From: Kitasatospora cinereorecta
GTDB lineage: Bacteria; Actinomycetota; Actinomycetes; Streptomycetales; Streptomycetaceae
Assembly (NCBI RefSeq): GCF_024172095.1
Contig: NZ_JAMZDX010000003.1
Coordinates: 434,001 to 498,000 of the forward strand
DNA length: 64,000 nucleotides
Direction of reading: 5' to 3'
Shown here: piece after piece, positions 29,454 to 38,421 of the stretch
How positions within the stretch are numbered: the stretch's first letter is position 1
Layout: each line of letters begins with the position of its first letter
Notes under the pieces: model-generated
Seen by the model: the letters and a program-made list of their open reading frames with translations, nothing else
What the model was told of the DNA's origin: nothing
The model's database searches: none
Position numbers and translations under genes: made by a program

Positions 29454-30878
29454 TCACTTGGTGTCGGGCACCGCCGTGTCGTTCTTCAGCGCGTCGAAGA
29501 CCGCCTTCGACTTGGTCGGGTCCCACTTCACCGCGGACTCGCCGGTCGGGGTGTGGAAGTCCGGGTTGCCGATCGGCACCGTGATGGACTTCCCGTCGCC
29601 GCTGGTGACGCCCTTCATCGACAGGAACAGCGAGCCGAGGTCGGTCAGGCCGGCGTCGTCGTCCACGATCAGGGTGCCGAGGCCGGAGGAGACCATCGGG
29701 TAGAAGGTGAACGGGTCGAGCAGGGCGGCCGGGGAGGCGGCCTGCTTCGCCAGTGCGCTGAGGAACTTCTGCTGGTTGCGCATCCGGCCCAGGTCCTGGT
29801 CGGCCATCTGGTGCCGCTGCCGGACGAAGGCCAGCGACTGCGCGCCGGTCAGGGTCTGGCAGCCGGCCTTCAGGTTGAGGCCGGAGTCCTTGTCGGAGAC
29901 GTCCTTGTCGATGCACATGTCCACACCGCCGACCGAGTCGACGATGCCGACGAACCCGGCGAAGCCGATCTCCGCGTAGTGGTCGATGTGGAGGCCGGTG
30001 TTGGTCTCGACGGTCTGCACGAGCAGGCGGCCGCCGCCGGTGTTGAAGGCGGCGTTGATCTTCCGGGTGGCGGCCGGGACGGTCTTGCCGCTGCCGCTGG
30101 TGTCCGTGTGCTGCGGGATCTGCACCCAGGAGTCGCGCGGGATCGACATCAGCGTGTTCCCGTGGTCGCCCACGTGCAGGATCATCATCGAGTCGCTGCG
30201 CTTGCCCTCGGCGGAGCCGGTGTGCAGCGAGTCCTCCTGGGCGTCGGTGAGCCCCTGGCGGCTGTCCGAGCCGACGATCAGCCAGTTGGTGCCCTTGCCG
30301 GCGGCCGGCCGGCCGGGGTAGTCGGCCAGCACGTTCTCGTGGTTGAGCTTGGAGTCCGCCCAGAAGTAGGTGCCGACACCGGTCGCGATCAGCGCGCCGA
30401 CCAGCGCCAGCAGCGAGACCTTGACGATCCGGCGGCGCGGCCAGCGCGAGCGGGCGGCCGCACCGGGCGCGGCCGGTCCGTTCGGACCGCCGGGCGCGGC
30501 GGGCCCCTGCGGCGGCTGCCCCTGGCCGGGACGGCCGTACGGTGCCTGCCCGGGGACCACCGGCTGCCCGTACCCGGCCGGCCGGCCCTGCTGCCCGCCC
30601 TGTGCCTGCCCGCCCTGCGCCTGCCCGCCCTGGGCCTGCCCGGCCATCGGGTCGACCAACGTCCGGTCGAGACCGCCGCCGGCCCCGCCCGCCTGCGGGG
30701 GTCGGCCAGCTCCCTGCGCCGGCCGGGAGAGCGGCACACCCGGCCCGCGCGGGTTCAGCCCCGGGGGCAGCGGCGGCTCCGCGGATCCGCCGCCGTAGCC
30801 CTGACCGGCGTCGCCCCGACCCGCGCCGCCCCGACCGTTCGAGCCGCCGCCCGGGCGGTCCTCCTGCCAGTTGTTCAT
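29454..30878 (-). CDS. LytR-CpsA-Psr (LCP) family protein, copy 2
   Basis: Predicted glycopolymer-peptidoglycan ligase. The 474-residue protein has a long Gly/Pro/Gln-rich cytoplasmic N-terminus (about 145 residues) with a QAQGG tandem repeat. One transmembrane helix near 152-175 follows, then an LCP domain with WLIVGSDSRQG, KRSDSMMILHVGDHG, SIPRDSWVQIP and RKINAAFNTGG. There is no LytR_C domain and no C-terminal Cys. The start ATG 30878 lacks a ribosome site; CATCCT lies 7 bases before it, compatible with a leaderless message. The stop is 5 bases from a terminator stem. Confidence 0.92.
   Translation of the reverse strand: MNNWQEDRPGGGSNGRGGAGRGDAGQGYGGGSAEPPLPPGLNPRGPGVPLSRPAQGAGRPPQAGGAGGGLDRTLVDPMAGQAQGGQAQGGQAQGGQQGRPAGYGQPVVPGQAPYGRPGQGQPPQGPAAPGGPNGPAAPGAAARSRWPRRRIVKVSLLALVGALIATGVGTYFWADSKLNHENVLADYPGRPAAGKGTNWLIVGSDSRQGLTDAQEDSLHTGSAEGKRSDSMMILHVGDHGNTLMSIPRDSWVQIPQHTDTSGSGKTVPAATRKINAAFNTGGGRLLVQTVETNTGLHIDHYAEIGFAGFVGIVDSVGGVDMCIDKDVSDKDSGLNLKAGCQTLTGAQSLAFVRQRHQMADQDLGRMRNQQKFLSALAKQAASPAALLDPFTFYPMVSSGLGTLIVDDDAGLTDLGSLFLSMKGVTSGDGKSITVPIGNPDFHTPTGESAVKWDPTKSKAVFDALKNDTAVPDTK
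30591..30645. repeat. 15-base tandem repeat in LCP copy 2
   Basis: The unit CTGCCCGCCCTGNGC repeats about 3.5 times in frame and encodes QAQGG repeats in the intracellular N-terminus. Copies differ by single bases. Confidence 0.75.
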
Positions 30879-31001
30879 GGGGGGAAGGATGCCCGAAACC
30901 GGTGGTCCCCAGTGGTCCGGGGACCCGTGCAGGGCCTGTTGTAGCCGTTTTGATGCAGGGGGCGGACGGTTCCGCGCAATGTTCACCTGACGGAACCAAC
31001 C

Positions 31002-31031
31002 TTGACCCGCCGAAACCGCCCGTGCTTGCAT
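31002..31031 (+). promoter_or_regulatory. Promoter of leaderless leader peptide 1
   Basis: TTGACC (31002-31007), 18-base spacer, TTGCAT (31026-31031), then 7 bases to the ATG at 31039. The geometry is identical to the promoter at 49079-49108. Confidence 0.6.
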
Positions 31032-31038
31032 TTCCGGC

Positions 31039-31116
31039 ATGGAGCAGCGCGAGATCCTCACCCGTCGACGCCACGTCGACCTGGGAAGAGTGTCCGGTTC
31101 GCTGTGTCGTGGCTGA
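31039..31116 (+). CDS. Putative leader peptide, RRHVDLxRV type, upstream of FMN reductase
   Basis: A 25-codon reading frame ending RRRHVDLGRVSGSLCRG and TGA. The RRHVDLxRVxxxLCR pattern recurs in short Streptomyces peptides annotated as putative leader peptides ahead of sulfur-metabolism genes (established as an annotation class; I recall it and did not search). It has no ribosome site but sits 7 bases from a -10 box, so it should be translated from a leaderless RNA. The single Cys codon is the rare TGT. A hairpin and then the FMN reductase gene follow within 71 bases, so translation of the peptide may set reductase expression. Confidence 0.7.
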   Translation: MEQREILTRRRHVDLGRVSGSLCRG

Positions 31117-31148
31117 GCCCGCCCGCCGCCCGACACCCCTCCCGCCCC

Positions 31149-31165
31149 GGTGCCCCGAAGGCACC
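31149..31165 (+). promoter_or_regulatory. Hairpin between leader peptide 1 and its downstream gene
   Basis: GGTGCC-CCGAA-GGCACC forms a 6-bp stem 9 bases before the ribosome site. Its CACC (31162-31165) could instead pair with GGTG (31177-31180), which overlaps that ribosome site, giving two exclusive folds. This switch is inferred, not shown. Confidence 0.4.
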
Positions 31166-31186
31166 GACCACCCCGAGGTGAACTCC

Positions 31187-31753
31187 ATGGCCACCGTCCT
31201 GTCCGTCTCCGGCTCGCCGTCCCGGACCTCCCGCACCACCCGGCTGCTGCGCCACGTCGACGCCCGGCTCGCCGCCCACGGGCACGAGGTGATCCCGCTG
31301 GAGGCACGCGAGCTGCCCGCCGAGGCGCTGCTCGGCGCCGACACCTCCCACCCCGAGCTGGCCCGCGCCCTGGAGCTCTTCGAGCAGGCGGACGGCGTGG
31401 TGATCGGCACCCCGGTCTACAAGGCCGCCTACTCCGGCCTGCTCAAGGCCCTGCTGGACGTGCTGCCGCAGTACGGGCTGCGCGGCAAGGCAGTGCTGCC
31501 GCTGGCCACCGGCGGCTCCACCGCGCACGTGCTCGCGGTGGACTACGCGCTGCGGCCGGTGCTGAGCTCCATGGGGGCCGGGCACGTCACCCAGGGCTGG
31601 TTCGTTCTCGACCGTGACATCACGGTGCGGGAGGACGGCTCCACCGCGATCGAGCGCGAGACGGACGTGCTGCTCACACCGGTGGTGGACGCCTTCGCGG
31701 CGGCGCTTCCCCGGCCGCTCCGGGTGCCCGCGCAGGCCGCCGCCCGGGCCTGA
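31187..31753 (+). CDS. NAD(P)H-dependent FMN reductase (SsuE type)
   Basis: Supplies reduced FMN to two-component monooxygenases such as those releasing sulfite from sulfonates. The 188-residue flavodoxin-like protein has VLSVSGSPSRTSRTTRLL (FMN phosphate loop), GVVIGTPVYKAAYSGLLKALLD and LPLATGGSTAHVLAVDYAL. These match SsuE/MsuE proteins. GAGG precedes the ATG by 8 bases. The leader peptide upstream supports a sulfur role. No SsuD monooxygenase or sulfonate transporter lies beside it. Confidence 0.88.
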   Translation: MATVLSVSGSPSRTSRTTRLLRHVDARLAAHGHEVIPLEARELPAEALLGADTSHPELARALELFEQADGVVIGTPVYKAAYSGLLKALLDVLPQYGLRGKAVLPLATGGSTAHVLAVDYALRPVLSSMGAGHVTQGWFVLDRDITVREDGSTAIERETDVLLTPVVDAFAAALPRPLRVPAQAAARA

Positions 31754-31867
31754 CCCCGAGGGCGTCCCCCTGGTCCCCTAGGGGTAGCCCGCGCGCAGCC
31801 CGTACATCTCCCGGTGTCCCCCCTTCCTCCCGGGGGACGATGACCCGCCGACCGGCCATCTCCTACG

Positions 31868-31993
31868 GTGGTGTCCAACCCCGCAGACCCCCCGCCGGAT
31901 GGTGGTGCTGGCACCAGTCCCAAGACGGATGCCTCCACCATTCCGCGGCCCGGGTCGCAGCCGCCAGGCTTGGGGCGAACGGGTGGACACCAC
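31868..31993. promoter_or_regulatory. Upstream region of the ABC exporter with 10-base inverted repeat
   Basis: GTGGTGTCCA (31868-31877) and TGGACACCAC (31984-31993) are exact complements 106 bases apart. The second ends just before the ribosome site TTGAGGAG. TACGGT (31864-31869) is a possible -10 box. Function is not known. Confidence 0.3.
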
Positions 31994-32008
31994 ATTGAGG
32001 AGATTCCA

Positions 32009-32779
32009 GTGACGACGGCAGCGAAGGCCGTGCAGACAACCGGTACCACCGCGGCATCCGCGCGGCAGGTCACCAAGACGTACGGTGCCGGGGAGACCCG
32101 GGTCACGGCGCTGGACTCGGTCGATGTGGACATCCAGCGGGGCCGCTTCACCGCGATCATGGGTCCGTCCGGCTCCGGCAAGTCGACCCTGATGCACTGC
32201 CTGGCCGGGCTCGACACGGTGACCGAGGGGCGGATCTGGATCGGCGACGCCGAGATCACCGGGCTGAAGGACAAGCAGCTCACCAAGCTCCGCCGCGACA
32301 AGATCGGCTTCATCTTCCAGGCGTTCAACCTGCTCCCGACCCTGAACGCGCTGGAGAACATCACGCTGCCGATGGACATCGCCGGCCGCAAGCCCGACAA
32401 GGCCTGGCTCGACCAGGTGGTCGAGACGGTCGGCCTCGCCGACCGGCTGAAGCACCGCCCGACCCAGCTGTCCGGCGGCCAGCAGCAGCGCGTCGCGGTG
32501 GCCCGGGCGCTGGCCGCCCGACCGGAGATCATCTTCGGTGACGAGCCCACCGGCAACCTCGACTCCCGCTCCGGGGCCGAGGTGCTGACCTTCCTGCGCC
32601 GCTCGGTCGACGAGCTGGGCCAGACCATCGTGATGGTCACCCACGACCCGGTCGCCGCCGGCTACGCGGACCGCGTGCTGTTCCTCGCCGACGGCGCCAT
32701 CGTCGACGAGATGCTCGCCCCCACCGCCGACTCCGTCCTCGAGCGCATGCGCCGTTTCGACGGCAAGCGCACCAGCTGA
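32009..32779 (+). CDS. ABC transporter ATP-binding protein (MacB/LolD type)
   Basis: ATPase for the FtsX-type permease that follows. The 256-residue protein has Walker A GPSGSGKST, Q-loop FIFQAFNLLPTLNALENI, signature LSGGQQQRVAVARAL, Walker B EIIFGDEPTGNLD and switch VTHDP. The spelling NLDSRSGAEV is typical of the MacB/LolD group. GTG 32009 follows TTGAGGAGA. The permease begins 16 bases after its stop. Confidence 0.94.
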   Translation: MTTAAKAVQTTGTTAASARQVTKTYGAGETRVTALDSVDVDIQRGRFTAIMGPSGSGKSTLMHCLAGLDTVTEGRIWIGDAEITGLKDKQLTKLRRDKIGFIFQAFNLLPTLNALENITLPMDIAGRKPDKAWLDQVVETVGLADRLKHRPTQLSGGQQQRVAVARALAARPEIIFGDEPTGNLDSRSGAEVLTFLRRSVDELGQTIVMVTHDPVAAGYADRVLFLADGAIVDEMLAPTADSVLERMRRFDGKRTS

Positions 32780-32795
32780 CGCGGGGTCGGGAATC

Positions 32796-35360
32796 ATGCT
32801 GCTCAAGACCTCACTGCGGAGCTTCTTCGCCCACAAGGGCCGGATGGTGCTCTCCCTGCTGGCCGTCGTCCTCTCGGTGGCCTTCGTCTCCGGCACCCTG
32901 GTGTTCTCCAACACCGCCACCGCCACCTTCGACCGGCTCTTCGCCTCCACCGCCTCCGACCTCACCGTCCGCCAGGCCGTCGACAAGCTCGCCGCCGACG
33001 CCCACCAGGGCGGCAAGACGCGGACGGTCCCGGTCGACACCCAGCGCAAGGTGGCCGCCGAACCCGGCGTGAAGGCCGCCATCGGCTCGGTCTTCACCGA
33101 GACCGCCACCCTGGTCAACCCGGCCACCAACAAGTCGGTCAGCCCCACCGGCGGTGCCCCGACCCTGGCCGGCAACTGGACGGACTCCCCGCGCAAGTCG
33201 GTCGACATCACCTCCGGCCACGCCCCGCAGGGCTCCGACCAGATCGTGCTGGACGCGGACACCGCCAAGAAGTCCGACCTCGGCGTCGGCGGCCACCTCC
33301 GGGTGGTCACCATGACCGGCAACTACGACTTCACCATCTCCGGCATCGCCACCTTCCGCACCACCAACCCGGGCGCCGCCCTGGCGTTCATGGACACCCC
33401 GACCTCGCAGAAGGTCCTGCTCGGCGAGACCGCCTACACCTCCATCGAGGTCTTCGGCGACGGCTCCCGGACGGACGACCAGCTCAAGACGGCCGCCCTG
33501 GCCGACCTGGGCAGCGGCTACGAGGCCAAGACCGCCGCCGAGCAGAAGGACGAGAACGCCAAGGGCGTCGGCTCCTTCCTCGGCTTCATGAAGTACGCGA
33601 TGCTCGGCTTCGCCGCCATCTCCCTGCTGGTCGGCGGCTTCCTGATCATCAACACCTTCTCCATGCTGGTCGCCCAGCGCACCCGGGAGATCGGCCTGCT
33701 GCGCGCCATCGGCGGCAGCCGCCGACAGGTCAACCGCTCGGTGCTGATCGAGGCGCTGATCCTCGGCGTGCTCGGCTCCACCCTCGGCCTCGGCGCCGGC
33801 CTCGGCCTCGCCGAGCTGCTCATCCAGCTGATGAAGGCGGTCGGGATGAACCTCGACGCCTCCTCGCTGGAGATCACCTGGACGGTCCCGGTCGCCTCCT
33901 ACCTGGTCGGCATCCTGATCACCGTGCTGGCGGCCTGGATCCCGGCCCGCCGGGCCGGGAAGATCTCCCCGATGGCCGCCCTGCGCGACCACGGCACCCC
34001 GGCCGAGGCCGCCGCCAACCGGATCCGCGCCGCCGTCGGCATCGTGGTCACCGGGATCGGCGCGGCCGCCCTCACCGGCGCCGGCTCGGTCGACTCGGCC
34101 GCCAACGGCGGCATGCTGCTGGGCGTCGGCGTGGTCTTCACACTGATCGGCTTCGTGGTGCTCGGCCCGCTGCTGGCCACCGGCATCGTCCGGGTGCTCG
34201 GCGCCGCCCTGCCCGCCCTGTTCGGCCCGTCCGGCAAGCTTGCCCAGCGCAACGCCATGCGCAACCCGCGGCGTACCGGTGCCACCGCCGCCGCCCTGAT
34301 GATCGGTCTGGCGCTGGTCTCCGGCGCCTCGGTCGTCACCTCCTCGATGGTGAGCTCCGCCAAGGCCAAGGTCGACAAGTCGGTCGGCGCCGACTACGGC
34401 ATCAACTCCCGCGGCTCCAGCTTCACCCCGGCGATGGTGGACGCGGTCCGCGCCACCAAGGGCCTCACCGCGGTCACCGAGCAGAAGTCCCTGCCGGCCC
34501 GCGTCACCGGCCCCGACGGCAAGGCCGCCGAGACCGAGGTGCTCGCGGTCACCGCGGCCACCTTCGGCGAGAACTTCAAGCTCCCGGTCGTCTCCGGCAA
34601 CACCGACACCGCCCTCGCCGGTGGGATCGCCTTCCCGGAGGGCTTCGCCACCGACCACAACCTCAAGGTCGGCGACTCCGTCTCGATCGAGTACGCCGGC
34701 GGCCGCACCCAGAGCCTGACCGTCGGTGCCGTCACCGAGAAGGGCAGCCTCTTCGACGGGCCGTTCACCACCATCGAGACCGTCGGCAAGGCCGTCCCGG
34801 CCGCCGACCTGCCGGCCGACGAGTCCCTCTACGGCAAGGCAGCCGCCGGCGCCGACAAGGCGACCGTCCTGGCCGACCTGCAGAAGTCCATGGAGCAGTA
34901 CCCGCAGGTCGTCGTGCTGGACCAGGCCGGCTACAAGGACCTGATCCAGCAGCAGGTCAACCAGCTGCTGTACATGGTCTACGGCCTGCTCGGCCTGGCG
35001 ATCGTGGTCGCGGTCCTCGGTGTGGTCAACACCCTGGCGCTGTCGGTGGTCGAGCGCACCCGGGAGATCGGCCTGCTCCGCGCGATCGGCCTCTCCCGGC
35101 GCCAGCTGCGCCGGATGGTCCGCCTGGAGTCGGTGGTGATCGCCCTCTTCGGCGCCGTCCTCGGCACCGGTCTCGGCCTCGGCTGGGGCATCACCGCGCG
35201 CCAGGTGCTGGCCGGCCAGGGCCTGGAGATCCTGACCGTCCCCACCGGCACCATCGTCACGATCCTGGTCGGCTCGGCGGTGGTCGGCCTCCTCGCCGCC
35301 CTCGTCCCCGCCTTCCGGGCCGCCCGGATGAACATCCTGGCCGCCATCGCCACGGACTGA
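32796..35360 (+). CDS. FtsX/MacB-type ABC transporter permease with two FtsX domains
   Basis: Membrane half of the exporter. The 854-residue protein has an N-terminal membrane anchor (about residues 17-40), a large extracytoplasmic domain and an FtsX domain (about 265-400). A central membrane pair, a second extracytoplasmic domain and a second FtsX domain at the C-terminus follow. The hallmark RTREIGLLRAIG occurs twice (near residues 294 and 756), showing internal duplication. Such exporters often move lipoproteins, peptides or antimicrobial compounds. No two-component system is adjacent, so the substrate cannot be named. Confidence 0.93.
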   Translation: MLLKTSLRSFFAHKGRMVLSLLAVVLSVAFVSGTLVFSNTATATFDRLFASTASDLTVRQAVDKLAADAHQGGKTRTVPVDTQRKVAAEPGVKAAIGSVFTETATLVNPATNKSVSPTGGAPTLAGNWTDSPRKSVDITSGHAPQGSDQIVLDADTAKKSDLGVGGHLRVVTMTGNYDFTISGIATFRTTNPGAALAFMDTPTSQKVLLGETAYTSIEVFGDGSRTDDQLKTAALADLGSGYEAKTAAEQKDENAKGVGSFLGFMKYAMLGFAAISLLVGGFLIINTFSMLVAQRTREIGLLRAIGGSRRQVNRSVLIEALILGVLGSTLGLGAGLGLAELLIQLMKAVGMNLDASSLEITWTVPVASYLVGILITVLAAWIPARRAGKISPMAALRDHGTPAEAAANRIRAAVGIVVTGIGAAALTGAGSVDSAANGGMLLGVGVVFTLIGFVVLGPLLATGIVRVLGAALPALFGPSGKLAQRNAMRNPRRTGATAAALMIGLALVSGASVVTSSMVSSAKAKVDKSVGADYGINSRGSSFTPAMVDAVRATKGLTAVTEQKSLPARVTGPDGKAAETEVLAVTAATFGENFKLPVVSGNTDTALAGGIAFPEGFATDHNLKVGDSVSIEYAGGRTQSLTVGAVTEKGSLFDGPFTTIETVGKAVPAADLPADESLYGKAAAGADKATVLADLQKSMEQYPQVVVLDQAGYKDLIQQQVNQLLYMVYGLLGLAIVVAVLGVVNTLALSVVERTREIGLLRAIGLSRRQLRRMVRLESVVIALFGAVLGTGLGLGWGITARQVLAGQGLEILTVPTGTIVTILVGSAVVGLLAALVPAFRAARMNILAAIATD

Positions 35361-35375
35361 CACCCGTCGCACCAC

Positions 35376-35428
35376 CACGCCGAGGGGCGTGGGGCTCTGC
35401 CCGGCAGAGCCCCACGCCCCTCGGCGTG
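35376..35428. terminator. Terminator after the ABC exporter
   Basis: Two exactly complementary 26-base arms (35376-35401 and 35403-35428) meet at a single unpaired base. It lies between convergent transcription units. Confidence 0.85.
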
Positions 35429-35541
35429 TCACTCAGCGGCGCGGGGACCTGCGCGAACCGGCAGACTCGGCGGCGCGCTCCGGACGTTCCCGAACACCCC
35501 GCCCACCAAGCCCCATCCAGCCGCCGGGTGCCGCCGGGCGC

Positions 35542-37119
35542 CTAGGACGAGCAGCCGATCGCCGCCCCGGTCTCCGCCACCACCGCTGCACCGCTCGCGC
35601 TGACCGCCGCTGTGGGCGTACCCGTGGGCGCGGAACCGGCCACCCCCGCCACGCCCCGGTAGTCGGTCCCCGCCACCACCTCCAGGGTGGCCCCGAGCCC
35701 CGACACCGCCACCAGCTCGGCGCCCGGCAGGGCGGCGGCCAGCGTCTTCACCGACTCGTCCCACCGCGGGTCGTACCGCACCACCGTCCGGACGGCCGAC
35801 GGCGTCCCGCTGCCCGGGTGCGGTGAGGGCGCACCAGCGGCGTTGGACGGGGTCCCGGTGGTCGCGAAGCCGGCCTTCCGCAGGTCGCTATCGACCCGGG
35901 ATCCGAGCCCCTGCACGCCCGTCCCGTTGAGCACCTGCACCCGGATCTGCCCGGGCGCCACCGTCCCGGCCGCCATCGGCGACGCGGCGGCCCCCGCCGC
36001 CGAGCCGGCCCCACCGTTCGCCCCCTCCGTGCCCCCCGAGCCCGCCGGGCGGCCGGTCAGCGGACGCCCCTGCCGGACCGCCTCGAACAGCGCCTTGGCC
36101 CCCTTCTCGTCCCATTTCACCGCCGACCCCCACCCCGGGGCCTGGTAGTCGAGATCGGCGAGCGGGACGGTGGCGAAGTCGGCGTTGGAGGCGGAGAGGT
36201 CCTTCAACCGGGTGGCGAGGCTCAGCAGGTCACCGGAGGAGAGGTCCTTGTCGGCCTTGACGGAGGCCAGCACGCTGTTCGCCACCCCGGCCAGCCGGGC
36301 CGGGTCGAGCAGCAGCCCGCCGGAGGCGGCCTGGTGCAGCAGTTGGGCCAGCAGGCGCTGCTGGCGGTGCATCCGGCCGAGGTCCGAGGTGCCGTCGACG
36401 TGTCGGGCCCGGACGTACTTGAGCGCTCCCGCCCCGTCGAGGCGGGTGGTGCCGGCCGGCAGGTCGAGTCCGGAGTAGTCGTCCTTGAGCGGCTTGGTGG
36501 TGCACACCTCCACCCCGCCGAGCGCGTCGACCGCGGCGACGAAGCCGAGGAAGTTGACCTGCAGGTAGTGGTCGATCCGCAGGCCGGTGTTCTGCTCGAC
36601 GGTCCGTACGGTGAGTGGTGCGCCGCCCATCCCGTACGCGGCGTTGATCTTCCCCTTGCCGGCCGGGACCTGCCGGCCGGTCGCCGGGTCCTGGTGGGCG
36701 GGGATGTCGACGTAGGAGTCGCGGGGGATGGAGACCACACTGGCCCGGCCGCCGTCGTCGGCGAGCTGGACGACCATCATGGTGTCGGTGCAGTGGCAGG
36801 ACTCGCCGCCGGCGTGCAGCACGTTCTTCAGGGTGTGCTCGGGGATGCCGTCCCGGTCGTCGGTGCCGACCACCAGGAAGGTGGTCATTCCGTCGTCGGT
36901 GGGTCGGCCCCGGTCGCCGTCGAAGGCGTCGACCCGGCCGATGGAGTCGCCGATCCCGTGCAGGACCGCCCAGCCACCGCCGGAGGTGGCCAGGACGGCC
37001 AGTGAGACGGTGCCCGCCGCCCAGCGGCCCCAGCGGCGGCCGGGGGACTGCGGGGGGTCGTACGGCGGCGGGTCGTACGGCGGCGGGGCGGAGCGGTCGT
37101 ACGGCGCGGTACGGGGCAT
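35542..37119 (-). CDS. LCP family protein with LytR_C domain, copy 3
   Basis: Predicted glycopolymer-peptidoglycan ligase, 525 residues. A Pro/Tyr-rich cytoplasmic tail leads to one transmembrane helix (about 31-53). The LCP domain has FLVVGTDDRDG, HCTDTMMVVQLADDG, SIPRDSYVDIP and GKINAAY. A Gly/Ala linker and a LytR_C domain beginning IRVQVLNGTGVQGLGS follow, then an Ala/Val-rich tail ending IGCSS. The ATG at 37119 has TACCAT 7 bases upstream. GGAGG abuts the start codon, too close to act as a normal ribosome site, so a leaderless message is likely. Confidence 0.92.
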   Translation of the reverse strand: MPRTAPYDRSAPPPYDPPPYDPPQSPGRRWGRWAAGTVSLAVLATSGGGWAVLHGIGDSIGRVDAFDGDRGRPTDDGMTTFLVVGTDDRDGIPEHTLKNVLHAGGESCHCTDTMMVVQLADDGGRASVVSIPRDSYVDIPAHQDPATGRQVPAGKGKINAAYGMGGAPLTVRTVEQNTGLRIDHYLQVNFLGFVAAVDALGGVEVCTTKPLKDDYSGLDLPAGTTRLDGAGALKYVRARHVDGTSDLGRMHRQQRLLAQLLHQAASGGLLLDPARLAGVANSVLASVKADKDLSSGDLLSLATRLKDLSASNADFATVPLADLDYQAPGWGSAVKWDEKGAKALFEAVRQGRPLTGRPAGSGGTEGANGGAGSAAGAAASPMAAGTVAPGQIRVQVLNGTGVQGLGSRVDSDLRKAGFATTGTPSNAAGAPSPHPGSGTPSAVRTVVRYDPRWDESVKTLAAALPGAELVAVSGLGATLEVVAGTDYRGVAGVAGSAPTGTPTAAVSASGAAVVAETGAAIGCSS

Positions 37120-37304
37120 CCTCCGGATGGTAGGGGCCCGACCGGTCCTTTCCGGGGACGGCGCGCCGCCCGTCGGCCGGGTCGGCAAAACGTTCCCTCG
37201 GGGCGGGCGCACACCGGGGCCGCACACGATCCACACAGCCCGGGATGTGGTCGGGGCCACCCGCATCTGACAAGGCCAGGGCCGCGCCGGTACGCTCGGG
37301 CGCG

Positions 37305-38339
37305 ATGAACACCAAGGCTGCTGAGGAGCTGCCGGCGGTCTCCGTGATCATGCCGGTGCTCAACGAGGAACGTCACCTCCGTACCGCCGTCCGGCGCATC
37401 CTGGAACAGGAGTACGCGGGCGACCTCGAGGTGGTGATCGCGCTCGGCCCGTCCACCGACCGGACCGACGAGATCGCCGCGGAACTCGTGGCCGAGGACC
37501 CGCGGGTCCGTACCGTGCCGAACCCCACCGGCCGGACCCCTGCGGGCCTCAACGCCGCGATCCGCGCCTCGCGCCACCCGATCGTGGTCCGGGTCGACGG
37601 CCACGGCCTGCTGACGCCCGGGTACATCGCCACCGCGGTCCGCCTGCTGGACGAGATGGACGCCGCCAACGTCGGCGGCATCATGTTCGCCGAGGGTGAG
37701 ACCGAGTGGGAGAAGGCGGTCGCCGCCGCCATGACCTCCAAGATCGGCGTCGGCAACGCGGCCTTCCACACCGGTGGCCTGGCCGGCCCGGCCGACACCG
37801 TCTACCTGGGCGTCTTCCGCCGCGAGGTGCTGGCCCGGCAGGGCGGCTACAACGAGGAGTTCATCCGCGCCCAGGACTGGGAGCTGAACTACCGCATCCG
37901 CCAGGACGGCGGCCTGGTCTGGTTCACCCCGCAGCTCAAGGTGACCTACCGTCCCCGGCCGAGCGTCCGGGCGCTGGCGAAGCAGTACAAGGACTACGGC
38001 CGCTGGCGCCGGGTGGTGACCCGCTACCACCGGGGCTCGGTCAACCTGCGCTACCTGGCCCCGCCGAGCGCCCTGCTCGCCGTGGTGCTGGGCCTGGTGC
38101 TGGGCGTCGCGGTGCACCCCGCCTTCCTGGCGCTGCCGGCCGGCTACCTGCTGGGGATCCTCGGCGGTTCGGTGGTCGAGGGCCGCGGCCTGTCCCTGCG
38201 GGCTCGGCTCCAGCTGCCGGTCGCGCTGGTCACCATGCATCTGAGCTGGGGTTTCGGCTTCCTGACCTCCCCGCGCTCGCTGGCCCGGAAGGTGATCGAC
38301 AGCAAGGCCCCGACCCCGATGGCGCCGGCCCACCCGTAG
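37305..38339 (+). CDS. Family 2 glycosyltransferase, membrane-attached
   Basis: A 344-residue GT-A glycosyltransferase. VSVIMPVLNEERHL opens the nucleotide-sugar fold and VIALGPSTDRTDE follows. VVRVDGHGLLTPGY holds the metal-binding DxH motif, and AQDWELNYRIRQDGG the acceptor-side acid. Two hydrophobic segments lie at the C-terminus (about 248-285) plus a further one. Donor and acceptor are not predictable. TACGCT (37291-37296) ends 8 bases before the ATG, suggesting a leaderless start. It is divergent from LCP copy 3. Confidence 0.9.
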   Translation: MNTKAAEELPAVSVIMPVLNEERHLRTAVRRILEQEYAGDLEVVIALGPSTDRTDEIAAELVAEDPRVRTVPNPTGRTPAGLNAAIRASRHPIVVRVDGHGLLTPGYIATAVRLLDEMDAANVGGIMFAEGETEWEKAVAAAMTSKIGVGNAAFHTGGLAGPADTVYLGVFRREVLARQGGYNEEFIRAQDWELNYRIRQDGGLVWFTPQLKVTYRPRPSVRALAKQYKDYGRWRRVVTRYHRGSVNLRYLAPPSALLAVVLGLVLGVAVHPAFLALPAGYLLGILGGSVVEGRGLSLRARLQLPVALVTMHLSWGFGFLTSPRSLARKVIDSKAPTPMAPAHP

Positions 38340-38421
38340 TCACCGGTTCCCGCGCGTAGGTCCCGCCGCGTACTCGCCGGTTCCCCCGCGCCCCCGCCCG
38401 CCCGACCGCTATCGTCGCGGC

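Noticed and set aside
31868-32008. Extended N-terminus of the ABC ATPase from GTG 31868
   Set aside because: The added residues are Pro/Gly-rich and unlike the family, while GTG 32009 has a strong ribosome site.
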